A stretch of DNA of 6,386 nucleotides from an uncultured Clostridia bacterium (GTDB lineage Bacteria > Bacillota > Clostridia > Oscillospirales > CAG-272): the NCBI GenBank assembly GCA_946055715.1, contig CAMGGT010000058.1, positions 1 to 6,386 of the forward strand, read 5' to 3'. The position numbers were made by a program, and so were the translations under genes. The notes below the pieces were generated by a model, which had not been told where the DNA came from, did not search any database, and worked only from the letters and a program-made list of their open reading frames with translations. Each line of letters opens with the position of its first letter. Within the stretch, counting starts at the first letter, position 1. Positions 1 to 6,230 of this stretch are shown here, one piece after another.

Positions 1-4
1 TGCA

Positions 5-18
5 TTTGCACAGCCCCC
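5..18 (-). terminator. Possible first arm of an operon-end hairpin, cut by the window edge
   Basis: Read on the minus strand, about 30 nt past the fakA stop, the sequence GGGGGCTGTGCAAA occurs close to the window edge. It closely resembles an arm of the perfect hairpin at 6231-6263 (GGGGCTGTCGCAAA), differing mainly by one missing base. It could be the 5' arm of the hairpin that ends the acp-plsX-fakB-fakA operon, with the 3' arm beyond the left edge. The second arm is not visible, so this is inference only. The rest of 1-47 shows nothing else I can support. Confidence 0.25.
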
Positions 19-47
19 GCGCTTCTACCCCCTCCCTACTACCCTTC

Positions 48-1697
48 CTACACAATGAACACGAACGGATATACACCCCGTTTGCCGTCGATGGCATAGC
101 CCTCCAGCGTGGGGAAGCGATCCCGGATGAAGTCGGAGATCTCTTCTGCCTGCTCGGAGGTGCCGTCTTTGCCGCAGAGGGTGATGATGACGGCTTTGTC
201 ATCGCTTTCCAGCCGGGAGAGCAGATCCTTTGCGGCATCGGTCGGGGTGGGGGCAGAGCAGAGGATCTCTTTGCCCACAATGCCGATGAAGTCGCCCGGC
301 TTGACTTCAACGCCGCACATGTGGCTTTCCCGCACGGCGGGGCAGACCATGGCGGTCACCACGCCCTGCATGGCTTCTTTCAGGTCCCCAAGGATGGCGT
401 CGATGGAGCCGGCGTCGGGGTCAAACATCGACAGGGCGGCATATCCCTCGCCCAGCGTTTTGCTTTCCAGCACATACACGGCGGCCTTGTCATAGAGCCG
501 CGCGGCCTGCTGTGCGGCCAGGATCACATTGCCGTTGTTGGGCAACACGATGATGGAGTCGGCATTGACAAGGTCAAAGGCGGCCACAAAATCTTCTGCG
601 GAGGGGTTCATCGTCTGGCCGCCGTGGATGATTTGGTCGGCGCCCAGCTGCAGGAAGGTCTCTTTCACGCCCTCACCCGTTGCCACGGCCACGATCCCGA
701 TGTTCTTGCGGGAGGCGGGTTGTTTGTCTTTCTTTTCGGCGAAGACGCTTTCGTTGTGCTGCAGCATCATGTTTTCGATCTTCAGGGTCAAAAACTCACC
801 GAATTGCTGGCAATATTCCAGCACCTTGCCGGGGGTCATGGTGTGTACATGCACCTTGATGACGCCCTCGGGCGTTTTGAAGGCCACAACGGAATCGCCC
901 ACGGTCTGTAAAAAGTCCGAGATGGTCTCGACCTCAAAGGCCGCCACATCCACCTTGCTGTTTTGCAGTTGCAGCAGAAACTCGGTGCAATAGCCGAATT
1001 CCAGTTGTGTGTCTGCCGTAAAGGAGGAGGTGTCGATCGTCTTTGCCGCGGGGGCCGGGACGCCGACCTCTTCCACCTTTTCGCCGTGCAGGACCTTGTC
1101 CATGCCTTCCAGCACAAAGGCATATCCGGCACCGCCGCTGTCCAGAACGCCGGCCTCTTCCAGCACTTTCAGCAGTGTGGGGGTGCGTTCCAGCGAGGCC
1201 TGCACCTCACGGCGGTAATCGCTTAAAAAGCTCTCCACCGTGCTTGCCTCCGTGACCTTGCCCGCCGCATATTCCGCGGCTTCGCGCGCCACGGTCAGAA
1301 TGGTGCCCTCCGTAGGGGTCAGCACCGCGTGGTAGGCCTTTTTTACGCCATGGCGGAAGGCCTCTGCCAGGCAGGCCACATCTGCTTCTGCTTTGTTTTT
1401 GAAGCCGTCGGCCATGCCGGCAAACAGCTGAGACAAAATGACACCGGAATTGCCTCTTGCGCCCAGCAGCATGCCGCCTGCCAGCTTGGCAGAACAGGTG
1501 CCGATGTCGCAGGGGGCATCTGCCCCCAGAGCGGAAACACCCGCCTCCAGCGTCATGCTCATGTTGTCGCCGGTGTCTCCGTCGGGAATGGGAAATACAT
1601 TCATGTCGTCTACCGCCTGCGCATTTGCGCGCAGGCGGGCGGTGCCGCCCCGTACCATGTCGGCAAAGAGCTGCCCGTCTATGTGTTGATGTGTCAT
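48..1697 (-). CDS. fakA: Fatty acid kinase catalytic subunit FakA (DAK2/YloV family)
   Basis: 549 aa, the usual full length for FakA/YloV. FakA is the cytosolic kinase that phosphorylates a fatty acid held by FakB, giving acyl-phosphate for PlsX/PlsY. Three regions are visible. The N-terminal DhaL-like ATP-binding domain (about 1-200) has NVFPIPDGDTGDNM at 33-46, whose Asp39, Asp41 and Asp44 match the Mg-nucleotide aspartates of the family, plus LGARGNSGVI (78-87) and DSGGAGY (186-192). A middle domain (about 230-315) has FGYCTEF with Cys237 and KVHVHT with His283 and His285, matching the Cys/His set proposed to bind zinc in FakA. The C-terminal DegV-like domain (about 330-549) includes GGQTMNPS and LPNNGNV. 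The ATG is preceded by AGGAGA at good spacing. It is the last gene of the cluster, 63 bp after fakB. No catalytic residue appears missing. Confidence 0.95.
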   Translation of the reverse strand: MTHQHIDGQLFADMVRGGTARLRANAQAVDDMNVFPIPDGDTGDNMSMTLEAGVSALGADAPCDIGTCSAKLAGGMLLGARGNSGVILSQLFAGMADGFKNKAEADVACLAEAFRHGVKKAYHAVLTPTEGTILTVAREAAEYAAGKVTEASTVESFLSDYRREVQASLERTPTLLKVLEEAGVLDSGGAGYAFVLEGMDKVLHGEKVEEVGVPAPAAKTIDTSSFTADTQLEFGYCTEFLLQLQNSKVDVAAFEVETISDFLQTVGDSVVAFKTPEGVIKVHVHTMTPGKVLEYCQQFGEFLTLKIENMMLQHNESVFAEKKDKQPASRKNIGIVAVATGEGVKETFLQLGADQIIHGGQTMNPSAEDFVAAFDLVNADSIIVLPNNGNVILAAQQAARLYDKAAVYVLESKTLGEGYAALSMFDPDAGSIDAILGDLKEAMQGVVTAMVCPAVRESHMCGVEVKPGDFIGIVGKEILCSAPTPTDAAKDLLSRLESDDKAVIITLCGKDGTSEQAEEISDFIRDRFPTLEGYAIDGKRGVYPFVFIV

Positions 1698-1760
1698 GCA
1701 AACTTCTCCTGTCAGTTTCTGTCAGTTACCATCGGCCACGCCGGGAAGGGGAGGGGAGCG

Positions 1761-2645
1761 TCAGGCGCCTGCCTCCACTTTCTTTCCGAAGCCGAATACC
1801 GCCACAGCGCCGGGGCCGACGGAGGCGCCGATGATCGGACCGATGTAGTTGATGTAAATATCCTTACAGGGAATCTGGGCACGCACCAGTTCCCGGAGCT
1901 TTTCGGCATCGGCCTCGCAGTCGCCGTGGACGATGTAGATGGTCTGACTTTCGCTGTCAATGAGTATCTCTTTGAGAGAGGAGACGATCTGCTGCAGGGC
2001 GTTGGCGCGTCCTTTCGCCTTGCCGGTGGCCAGGTTGTTGCCCTTGACATCCGAGACGATGATGGGCTTGACACCGAACAGATTGCCAAAGAAGGCCTTG
2101 GAGGCCTTGATGCGGCCGGCACGCGCCAGATAGTCCAGTGTATCGACGGTGCAGAACTGCTGGCAGCAGAGCCGGTTCTCTTCCACCCATGCGGCCACCT
2201 CCGAGAGGGACTTGCCCTCTGCTTTCAGCTGGGCGGCGCGCACGACGATGGCACCCTCGCCCAGACTGCTGGCCAGCGAGTCGAGGCAGACGATGGTCAT
2301 CCCCGGGTTCTTTTCCATGATCGAGCGGGCAACCACTGTCCCGGTGTTGACAGAGCCGGACAGGGCGGAAGCACAGCCGATGTACAGTACATCCACGCCC
2401 TTTTCGGCGCAGTCGCCGAAATAGGTGACAAACTCTTCGGGCGGTACCTGGGTGGTGGTAATGCGCTTGCCGCCGCGCATGGTGTCATACAGCTCGCGGG
2501 GAGAGTAGAGGTCCCAGTCCAGCGAGGCCGGCTTGCTTTGGCCGTCGGTGACGATGTTCATTTTCACATAGTCGATATCATAGGCAGAGCGGATATCCTT
2601 GCCCAGGTCGGAGCAAGAGTCGGTTACGATTCTGAAATCACGCAT
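1761..2645 (-). CDS. fakB: DegV-family fatty acid-binding protein (FakB-type)
   Basis: 294 aa, typical DegV length. FakB proteins hold a fatty acid in a buried tunnel and present its carboxylate to FakA. The N-terminal motif is VTDSCSDL (7-14). Other family landmarks are TTTQVPP (63-69, usually TSQPSP), ASALSGS (92-98, usually SSxLSGT), DSLASSLGEG (122-131), DYLARAGRI (171-179), GVKPII (191-196) and KAKGRANAL (209-217). The C-terminal IGPIIGASVGPG (268-279) carries Ser275 where most DegV/FakB proteins have a His (GxHxGPG). The chosen ATG at 2645 has GAGGAG about 6 bases upstream and begins directly with the conserved N-terminal strand; an in-frame extension to 2954 runs back into plsX and is not needed. 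Its position directly before fakA supports a FakB partner role rather than an orphan DegV. Ligand specificity cannot be read from sequence. Confidence 0.92.
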   Translation of the reverse strand: MRDFRIVTDSCSDLGKDIRSAYDIDYVKMNIVTDGQSKPASLDWDLYSPRELYDTMRGGKRITTTQVPPEEFVTYFGDCAEKGVDVLYIGCASALSGSVNTGTVVARSIMEKNPGMTIVCLDSLASSLGEGAIVVRAAQLKAEGKSLSEVAAWVEENRLCCQQFCTVDTLDYLARAGRIKASKAFFGNLFGVKPIIVSDVKGNNLATGKAKGRANALQQIVSSLKEILIDSESQTIYIVHGDCEADAEKLRELVRAQIPCKDIYINYIGPIIGASVGPGAVAVFGFGKKVEAGA

Positions 2646-2717
2646 TTTTATCTCCTCATCAATTATAGTATTCTCTTGAAATGACCCGCCCATTCCGCTT
2701 TGATGCGGGCAGGCAGA

Positions 2718-2751
2718 CGGCAGACGGGCAAAACGGGGATCCTGTCTGCCG
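2718..2751 (-). repeat. Stem-loop and tandem 7-mer in the plsX-fakB gap
   Basis: The 148-bp gap between plsX and fakB, the widest in the cluster, contains an 8-bp perfect inverted repeat, CGGCAGAC (2718-2725) and GTCTGCCG (2744-2751), with an 18-nt loop. The left arm is part of a tandem duplication of GGCAGAC (2712-2718 and 2719-2725), so alternative pairings with the single GTCTGCC copy are possible. No T-run follows on the minus strand, so it is not a standard rho-independent terminator. An mRNA-processing or stabilising role, or chance, are all possible. The rest of the gap holds only the fakB ribosome binding site. Confidence 0.4.
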
Positions 2752-2793
2752 GAAAAAGGGAAGCCATGCGGCGGGCGCGGGTGCTTTCGGTCT

Positions 2794-3786
2794 TCAGAGC
2801 ATCTCGCGCACAAAGTCGCTGTATTGCCCCTCGCAGATGCGGCGCAACTGCCGCACCACATTCGGCACGGTTGCGGTGTTGGCGCTGCCGTGCGCTTTGA
2901 TGACGGGCTTTTGTGCGCCCAGCAGAATGGCACCGCCGCGGGTGTTGAAGTCAAGGTCGGCCATCAGTTGTTTCATCGCCCCTTTCACAAACGAAAGGTC
3001 GGCGCCTGCCGGTGCGGCGGAGGTGAGGTAGGCCATGGCGTTCTGCATCACAAAGCGGGCGGTGCCCTCGATGGATTTGAGCAGGATGTTGCCCGCAAAT
3101 CCGTCGCAGACCATCACATCATAGTTGCCGGACAGGGCCTCGCGGGCTTCCATATTGCCCACAAAGCACAGTCCGCTTTCGGCCTGCAGGGCTTCAAACA
3201 GCTCGTGGCTTTGCTTGTTGCCCTTCTTGTCTTCCGTGCCGATGGAGACCACCGCCACGCGGGGAGCGGCCATGCCGAAGCAGGCGCGCATCAGCGCCAC
3301 GCCCATCTTGGCATACTGCACCAGCCGCACGACAGGGCAGTCGACATTGGCACCGCAGTCCAGCATCAGCGAGAAGCCGCCTTTGGCATTGGGCAAAAGG
3401 GTGGAAAGGGCAGGGTTGGTCACGCCGGGCAGGCGGCCCAGCACCACAGCAGCCGCGCTCAGCACCGCACCCGTGTTGCCGCAGGAGATCATGCCCACGG
3501 CATCATCGTGTTCTTTGAGGTAGCGCATCCCGGCCGAAACAGAGGCATTCGGCTTGCGCAGAACGGCCATGGCCGGGGCCTCGTCGTTGGTGATGACCTC
3601 CGGGGCGTGGAGGATTTCGATGCGGGTCTTGTCATAGGAAAGAGGGGCAAGCCACTCGTGCAGCTGCGCCTCCGGCCCGGGCATCACAAGGGAAAATCCC
3701 TCTTCGGCCCGCACGGCCTCTGCCGCGCCTTCGGCCAGCGCCTGCGGATGGTCGGCGCCGAAAATATCCAGAACGATCTTTGTCAT
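2794..3786 (-). CDS. plsX: Phosphate acyltransferase PlsX
   Basis: 330 aa from the ATG, the normal PlsX length. PlsX is a peripheral-membrane enzyme that interconverts acyl-ACP plus phosphate and acyl-phosphate plus ACP, feeding PlsY in phosphatidic acid synthesis. Visible motifs are an N-terminal LDIFGADHP (6-14; family usually DxxGGD), SCGNTGA (101-107), LDCGANVDCP (142-151), GNMEAREALSG (210-220), DVMVCDGFAGNILLKSIEG (223-241) and GGAILLGAQKPVIKAHGSA (284-302). Start choice is uncertain. ATG at 3786 has AAAGG 11 bases upstream, whereas an in-frame TTG at 3792 has it at 5 bases and would add two residues (332 aa). It follows the ACP-membrane fusion by 71 bp and precedes fakB. The context puts acyl-phosphate made by FakAB directly on the path to acyl-ACP. 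Confidence 0.95.
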   Translation of the reverse strand: MTKIVLDIFGADHPQALAEGAAEAVRAEEGFSLVMPGPEAQLHEWLAPLSYDKTRIEILHAPEVITNDEAPAMAVLRKPNASVSAGMRYLKEHDDAVGMISCGNTGAVLSAAAVVLGRLPGVTNPALSTLLPNAKGGFSLMLDCGANVDCPVVRLVQYAKMGVALMRACFGMAAPRVAVVSIGTEDKKGNKQSHELFEALQAESGLCFVGNMEAREALSGNYDVMVCDGFAGNILLKSIEGTARFVMQNAMAYLTSAAPAGADLSFVKGAMKQLMADLDFNTRGGAILLGAQKPVIKAHGSANTATVPNVVRQLRRICEGQYSDFVREML

Positions 3787-3857
3787 CTTCAAACAAACCT
3801 TTCGTTGCTTGTGGTATGATCGAGTTTGTCGGTTGGGTTTTGCGGCAGCGCACCGCT

Positions 3858-4724
3858 TCAGTCATGACGAACGGCACGGCCGGCCTTGACCTTGACGGTA
3901 TACACCGTGTTCCAGATGTTTTCCGCACCGTCAACAGACAGGGCCAGTCCCGTCAGCAGGCGGGGTTCAGCCCGGCAGATGAGGATGATAAAGGCCACAA
4001 TGCCCATGCCCACCACCAAAATGGCGGTGCCGAGCATGAAGTGCCAGCGTTGCATGCCGAAGGTCTTGGCCTCAATGGCCACCTGCAATTTGGTGAAGCC
4101 GTCCAGGATCACATAGATGCAGACCGCATAGGTCAGGGTCGTGGTGTCGTAGGGGAGCAGCCAGCACATACCGCCGAAAATGACGGAAAAGGCGCCGATG
4201 GCCAGGTCATGATTGAAGGCCAGGCGATAAAGGTCGTTTGAAAAGTAGCCCAGCATGGAGGCGGCACCCATCAGGATGAAGATGGCGCCCACCAGCCATT
4301 GCACGACGGTGGTGTACCCGCCCCATATACAGACGAAAATGCCCGAAAGAAGCAACAGGGCGGAGGCGACGATGTGGATGATCTTGGCGCTTCTGACCAG
4401 ACGGACGGCGGGGGTCTCTTCCGCTTCGCCTGTCGGTGTGCCGCTTTCCGCCTGCGGGGCGGTTCCGGTGCCGGCGGGGGTTGAGGGTTGAGGAATACGG
4501 GGCAGAATATAGTCGATCAGGTCAGAGACGGTGTCCATTTTCGGCGTGGCGTCAAAACGGAACCCATATTTGTTTTCGATGGCCACCGCCAGCACGACCA
4601 TGTTCAGAGAGTCCAGTCCAAGGTCTTCTTTGAAGTTGCTGGTCATGGTCATTTTTGCGGTGTCAATGTCCGGCAGGGCCTCCGGGACAAGCGCTTTCAG
4701 TTCCTCAAACAGTTTTTCCCGCAT
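3858..4724 (-). CDS. Acyl carrier protein fused to six-helix DUF308/HdeD-like membrane domain
   Basis: 288 aa in two parts. Residues 1-76 are a complete acyl carrier protein: a helical N-terminus, EDLGLDSLN (33-41) with Ser39 as the expected 4'-phosphopantetheine site, then an acidic helix and the closing DTVSDLIDYIL (64-74). Residues 76-107 form a Pro/Thr/Gly/Ala/Glu-rich flexible linker. Residues 114-276 are very hydrophobic and read as three helix-hairpin repeats (about 114-159, 172-215, 227-276). ILDGF (206-210) and VDGAEN (264-269) occupy equivalent places, as in DUF308/HdeD proteins. Arg108, Arg111 and Lys114 before helix 1, and the basic C-terminus, suggest both ends are cytosolic, where AcpS and PlsX act. 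The ATG at 4724 has AAGGAG 5 bases upstream; the in-frame extension to 5063 overlaps tetR and is rejected. It is first in the operon with plsX, fakB and fakA. Function is inferred; the DUF308 part has no known activity. Confidence 0.92.
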   Translation of the reverse strand: MREKLFEELKALVPEALPDIDTAKMTMTSNFKEDLGLDSLNMVVLAVAIENKYGFRFDATPKMDTVSDLIDYILPRIPQPSTPAGTGTAPQAESGTPTGEAEETPAVRLVRSAKIIHIVASALLLLSGIFVCIWGGYTTVVQWLVGAIFILMGAASMLGYFSNDLYRLAFNHDLAIGAFSVIFGGMCWLLPYDTTTLTYAVCIYVILDGFTKLQVAIEAKTFGMQRWHFMLGTAILVVGMGIVAFIILICRAEPRLLTGLALSVDGAENIWNTVYTVKVKAGRAVRHD

Positions 4725-4818
4725 ATATTCTCCTTCATTTCCCGGCGCGAGGCCGTCTATTCCGTGTGCGGCACGGTCGGTCTCCGCTGTGGCTTTGGGC
4801 GCGCGGAAAGACGCCCAT

Positions 4819-4847
4819 ATTATATAGATGAGGAATGGCTTTGTCTT
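4819..4847 (-). promoter_or_regulatory. Sigma-A-type promoter of the acp-plsX-fakB-fakA cluster
   Basis: On the minus strand AAGACA (4842-4847, 4 of 6 matches to TTGACA) is separated by exactly 17 bp from a perfect TATAAT (4819-4824). It sits just beyond the tetR terminator and leaves a leader of roughly 88 nt before the fusion-gene ATG. The leader can form only small hairpins that I can see, for example CCGTG/CACGG. No FapR-like operator and no copy of the tetR palindrome is present, so this sequence does not show how the operon is controlled. Confidence 0.65.
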
Positions 4848-4852
4848 GCAAC

Positions 4853-4888
4853 AAAAAAAGCATTTTGTCCGAAAAACAGACAAAATGC
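4853..4888 (-). terminator. Rho-independent terminator of the tetR gene
   Basis: A perfect 10-bp inverted repeat, gcattttgtc (4860-4869) and gacaaaatgc (4879-4888), encloses a 9-nt loop. On the minus strand it is followed directly by seven T residues (4853-4859). It lies about 24 nt past the tetR stop. The stem is AT-rich for this genome, but the geometry is canonical for the minus strand only, since the plus strand has no T-run. It separates tetR from the promoter of the lipid operon. Confidence 0.85.
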
Positions 4889-4912
4889 CGAAAATGCCTG
4901 AAAAATGTCGGG

Positions 4913-5467
4913 TCAAAGGGGGGTATTTTCTTGCGTCCATGCACGGATGGCAACCATGGAAAGTCGGTTGAGTTTCGCCGTAAGCAGGGTTGGGTCTTCC
5001 TTCATGCCATCGGCAAACCAGTCCACAATGATGCCGAAAACGGCCTTTTGCAAAAAGCGGCACAAAAAGTCCACATCCGCCTCGGGCATCTTCGCGCCTG
5101 CGGCACCGCGGATGGCCTGCTCCAGTTTTTGCTCCAGAAGGGCATGCATATAGCGTTCCATCCCCTCATATCCCACCGAGCGATAGAGATTTCGGATCAG
5201 TTCCCGATGTGAGACAGAAAAAGACAAAAGCCGCCCCACCGTCAACCCCGGGTCATCCTCCGGGTCGATGCCCAGCGGCAGCGCGTCGTCCGGGTAGGAA
5301 AAAAGGCATTCGGCCACATCGTAAATATCTTTAAAATAATAGTAAAACGTATTGCGGTTGATGCCGCAGTCGTCCACAATGTCCCGCACGGTGATCTTTT
5401 GCAGGGGCTTCTTTTCGGCGATCCGCATAAAGGCGTCAATAATGGCTTTTCTGGTGAATGAGGACAT
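4913..5467 (-). CDS. TetR/AcrR-family transcriptional regulator
   Basis: 184 aa, usual TetR size. The N-terminal DNA-binding domain (about 5-50) contains the helix-turn-helix ITVRDIVDDCGINRNTFYYY (25-44) followed by FKDIYDV. The C-terminal ligand/dimerisation half (about 75-184) has the pattern FGIIVDWFADGMKEDP (144-159), typical of the TetR_C_8-type regulators often annotated near DhaS. The ATG at 5467 was chosen because the TetR fold begins there; a purine-rich AAAGGGGGG lies about 13 bases upstream, a rather long spacing. An in-frame extension to 5749 runs through the promoter and upstream terminator and is rejected. It is transcribed alone. The palindrome over its promoter suggests autorepression. 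Control of the neighbouring fatty-acid operon is possible from position but not shown, because that promoter lacks the same palindrome. The ligand is unknown. Confidence 0.9.
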   Translation of the reverse strand: MSSFTRKAIIDAFMRIAEKKPLQKITVRDIVDDCGINRNTFYYYFKDIYDVAECLFSYPDDALPLGIDPEDDPGLTVGRLLSFSVSHRELIRNLYRSVGYEGMERYMHALLEQKLEQAIRGAAGAKMPEADVDFLCRFLQKAVFGIIVDWFADGMKEDPTLLTAKLNRLSMVAIRAWTQENTPL

Positions 5468-5523
5468 GCGTCTGAACCGTCCCCCCTTTCTTTGCAGGCA
5501 TCCGGAGGATGTCACATACAAAG

Positions 5524-5540
5524 AAAGTATACCATACTTT
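5524..5540. promoter_or_regulatory. Palindromic operator candidate over the tetR promoter
   Basis: AAAGTAT and ATACTTT form perfect 7-bp arms around a 3-bp centre, 17 bp in all. The site covers the whole -10 element of the tetR promoter. This position and symmetry are what is expected of an autoregulatory TetR operator that blocks RNA polymerase binding. I see no second copy in the window. A smaller 5-bp-arm palindrome (CATCC/GGATG, 5499-5511) lies in the leader between promoter and start codon. Confidence 0.6.
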
Positions 5541-5554
5541 ATCAAAAAAAGCAA
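5526..5554 (-). promoter_or_regulatory. Extended -10 promoter of tetR
   Basis: On the minus strand TATACT (5526-5531) is preceded by TGG, forming an extended -10 element. TTGCTT (5549-5554, first three bases consensus) lies 17 bp upstream as a weak -35. A run of T residues fills part of the spacer. The start codon is about 60 nt downstream of the -10. Confidence 0.6.
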
Positions 5555-5615
5555 GAAAAAGCGAAAAAGCCCGTCACCTTGCTGCCCACATCGCGCCAAA
5601 AATGCCCAAACGAAG

Positions 5616-5650
5616 AAAAACCCCCGCCGTTTTTGGCAAACGGAAGGGGG
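5616..5650 (-). terminator. Rho-independent terminator after the DUF4830-like gene
   Basis: On the minus strand a stem of CCCCC/GGGGG and CCGTTT/AAACGG, with a small asymmetric internal loop between the two parts and a 5-nt apical loop, is followed immediately by TTTTT (5616-5620). It starts about 50 nt past the stop at 5701. It would isolate this gene from tetR downstream. Confidence 0.85.
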
Positions 5651-5700
5651 AGGCAGCATGAAAAAGAGGAGATCCGATCTGCCGTCGGTCCCTGACCGCC

Positions 5701-6162
5701 CTATTTTTTCTCCAGTCCCTGCACAAACCCCGAAGGGTCTGCCGAGCATATGTCGGCGGCGATGACCTTGTCGCGGAACATGATGAGGTTGGCATACACC
5801 TTGCCCTCATAATCCGGGTAGTTGGTGATCTCAAAGGTGTAGCGGGTCACCTTTTTGTTCTCATAGCGGGACAGGTCCAGTCCCTGGGCACGCTGGATCT
5901 CGTTGTACCCCAGCATCACGCGGTCGAATGTGTCCGGGATGGTAAAGGTCTCCTGCTCCACGGGCGCGCCGGTGGTCTTCCAGCCGAATTGCTCCAGAAA
6001 GGCCACGCGGTCGGCGTCGGTCTTGATCTTTCCGTACTGATAACCGGCCGCCTCAACGGTCGCATTCCCCGTATACAGCAGCACGCCGCCGAGCAGCGCC
6101 GCCGCCAGCACGATCAGCCCCGCAAAGCGGATGGTCGAGGCCTTGACGGTGCAAATGAACAT
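5701..6162 (-). CDS. DUF4830-like membrane-anchored protein of unknown function
   Basis: 153 aa. One hydrophobic segment at about 12-30, after a short N-terminus with Lys7 and Arg12, acts as a signal anchor or signal peptide. The remaining roughly 120 residues would lie outside the membrane. The soluble part contains DRVAFLEQFGWKT (51-63), TFTIPDTFDRVMLGYNEIQR (72-91), KKVTRYTFEITNYP (103-116) and VYANLIMFRDKVIAADICS (122-140). These fit my recollection of DUF4830, small proteins annotated in Clostridiales with no established function. No catalytic motif or lipobox is evident. The ATG at 6162 has AGGAGG about 9 bases upstream and places the hydrophobic segment correctly; an in-frame extension to 6354 crosses the inverted repeat at 6231-6263 and is rejected. 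It is terminated separately and probably unrelated to the lipid operon. Confidence 0.83.
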   Translation of the reverse strand: MFICTVKASTIRFAGLIVLAAALLGGVLLYTGNATVEAAGYQYGKIKTDADRVAFLEQFGWKTTGAPVEQETFTIPDTFDRVMLGYNEIQRAQGLDLSRYENKKVTRYTFEITNYPDYEGKVYANLIMFRDKVIAADICSADPSGFVQGLEKK

Positions 6163-6230
6163 AATGGGCTTCCTCCTCGCTTTCTGTTTTCGCTCTACTA
6201 TATGAGCGACGGCGCGGGGATATGACACAA

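Noticed and set aside
6..911. 301-codon plus-strand open frame opposite fakA
   Set aside because: Its codons mirror the fakA frame, it matches no family I recognise, and it lies wholly antisense to a clear full-length gene in GC-rich DNA where stop codons are rare.
2662..2667. Perfect TATAAT just upstream of fakB on the minus strand
   Set aside because: No acceptable -35 at 16-18 bp (GGCGGG at 17 bp), and a start about 7 nt downstream would fall inside the fakB ribosome binding site.
1329..2684. 451-codon plus-strand open frame across fakA and fakB
   Set aside because: Low-complexity Gly/Ala/Asp/His-rich translation with no domain pattern, antisense to two well-supported genes and spanning their intergenic gap.
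2824..3819. 331-codon plus-strand open frame opposite plsX
   Set aside because: Shadow of the plsX reading frame, with His/Gly/Ala-biased composition and no motif.
4725..5063. N-terminal extension of the ACP fusion
   Set aside because: It would run through the tetR terminator and overlap tetR. The ATG at 4724 has a strong ribosome binding site and begins a complete ACP domain.
6197..6202. TATAGT as a -10 for the DUF4830-like gene
   Set aside because: Five of six consensus bases, but the hexamer 17 bp upstream (TCATAT) does not resemble a -35. The position is plausible but the evidence is too weak to call.
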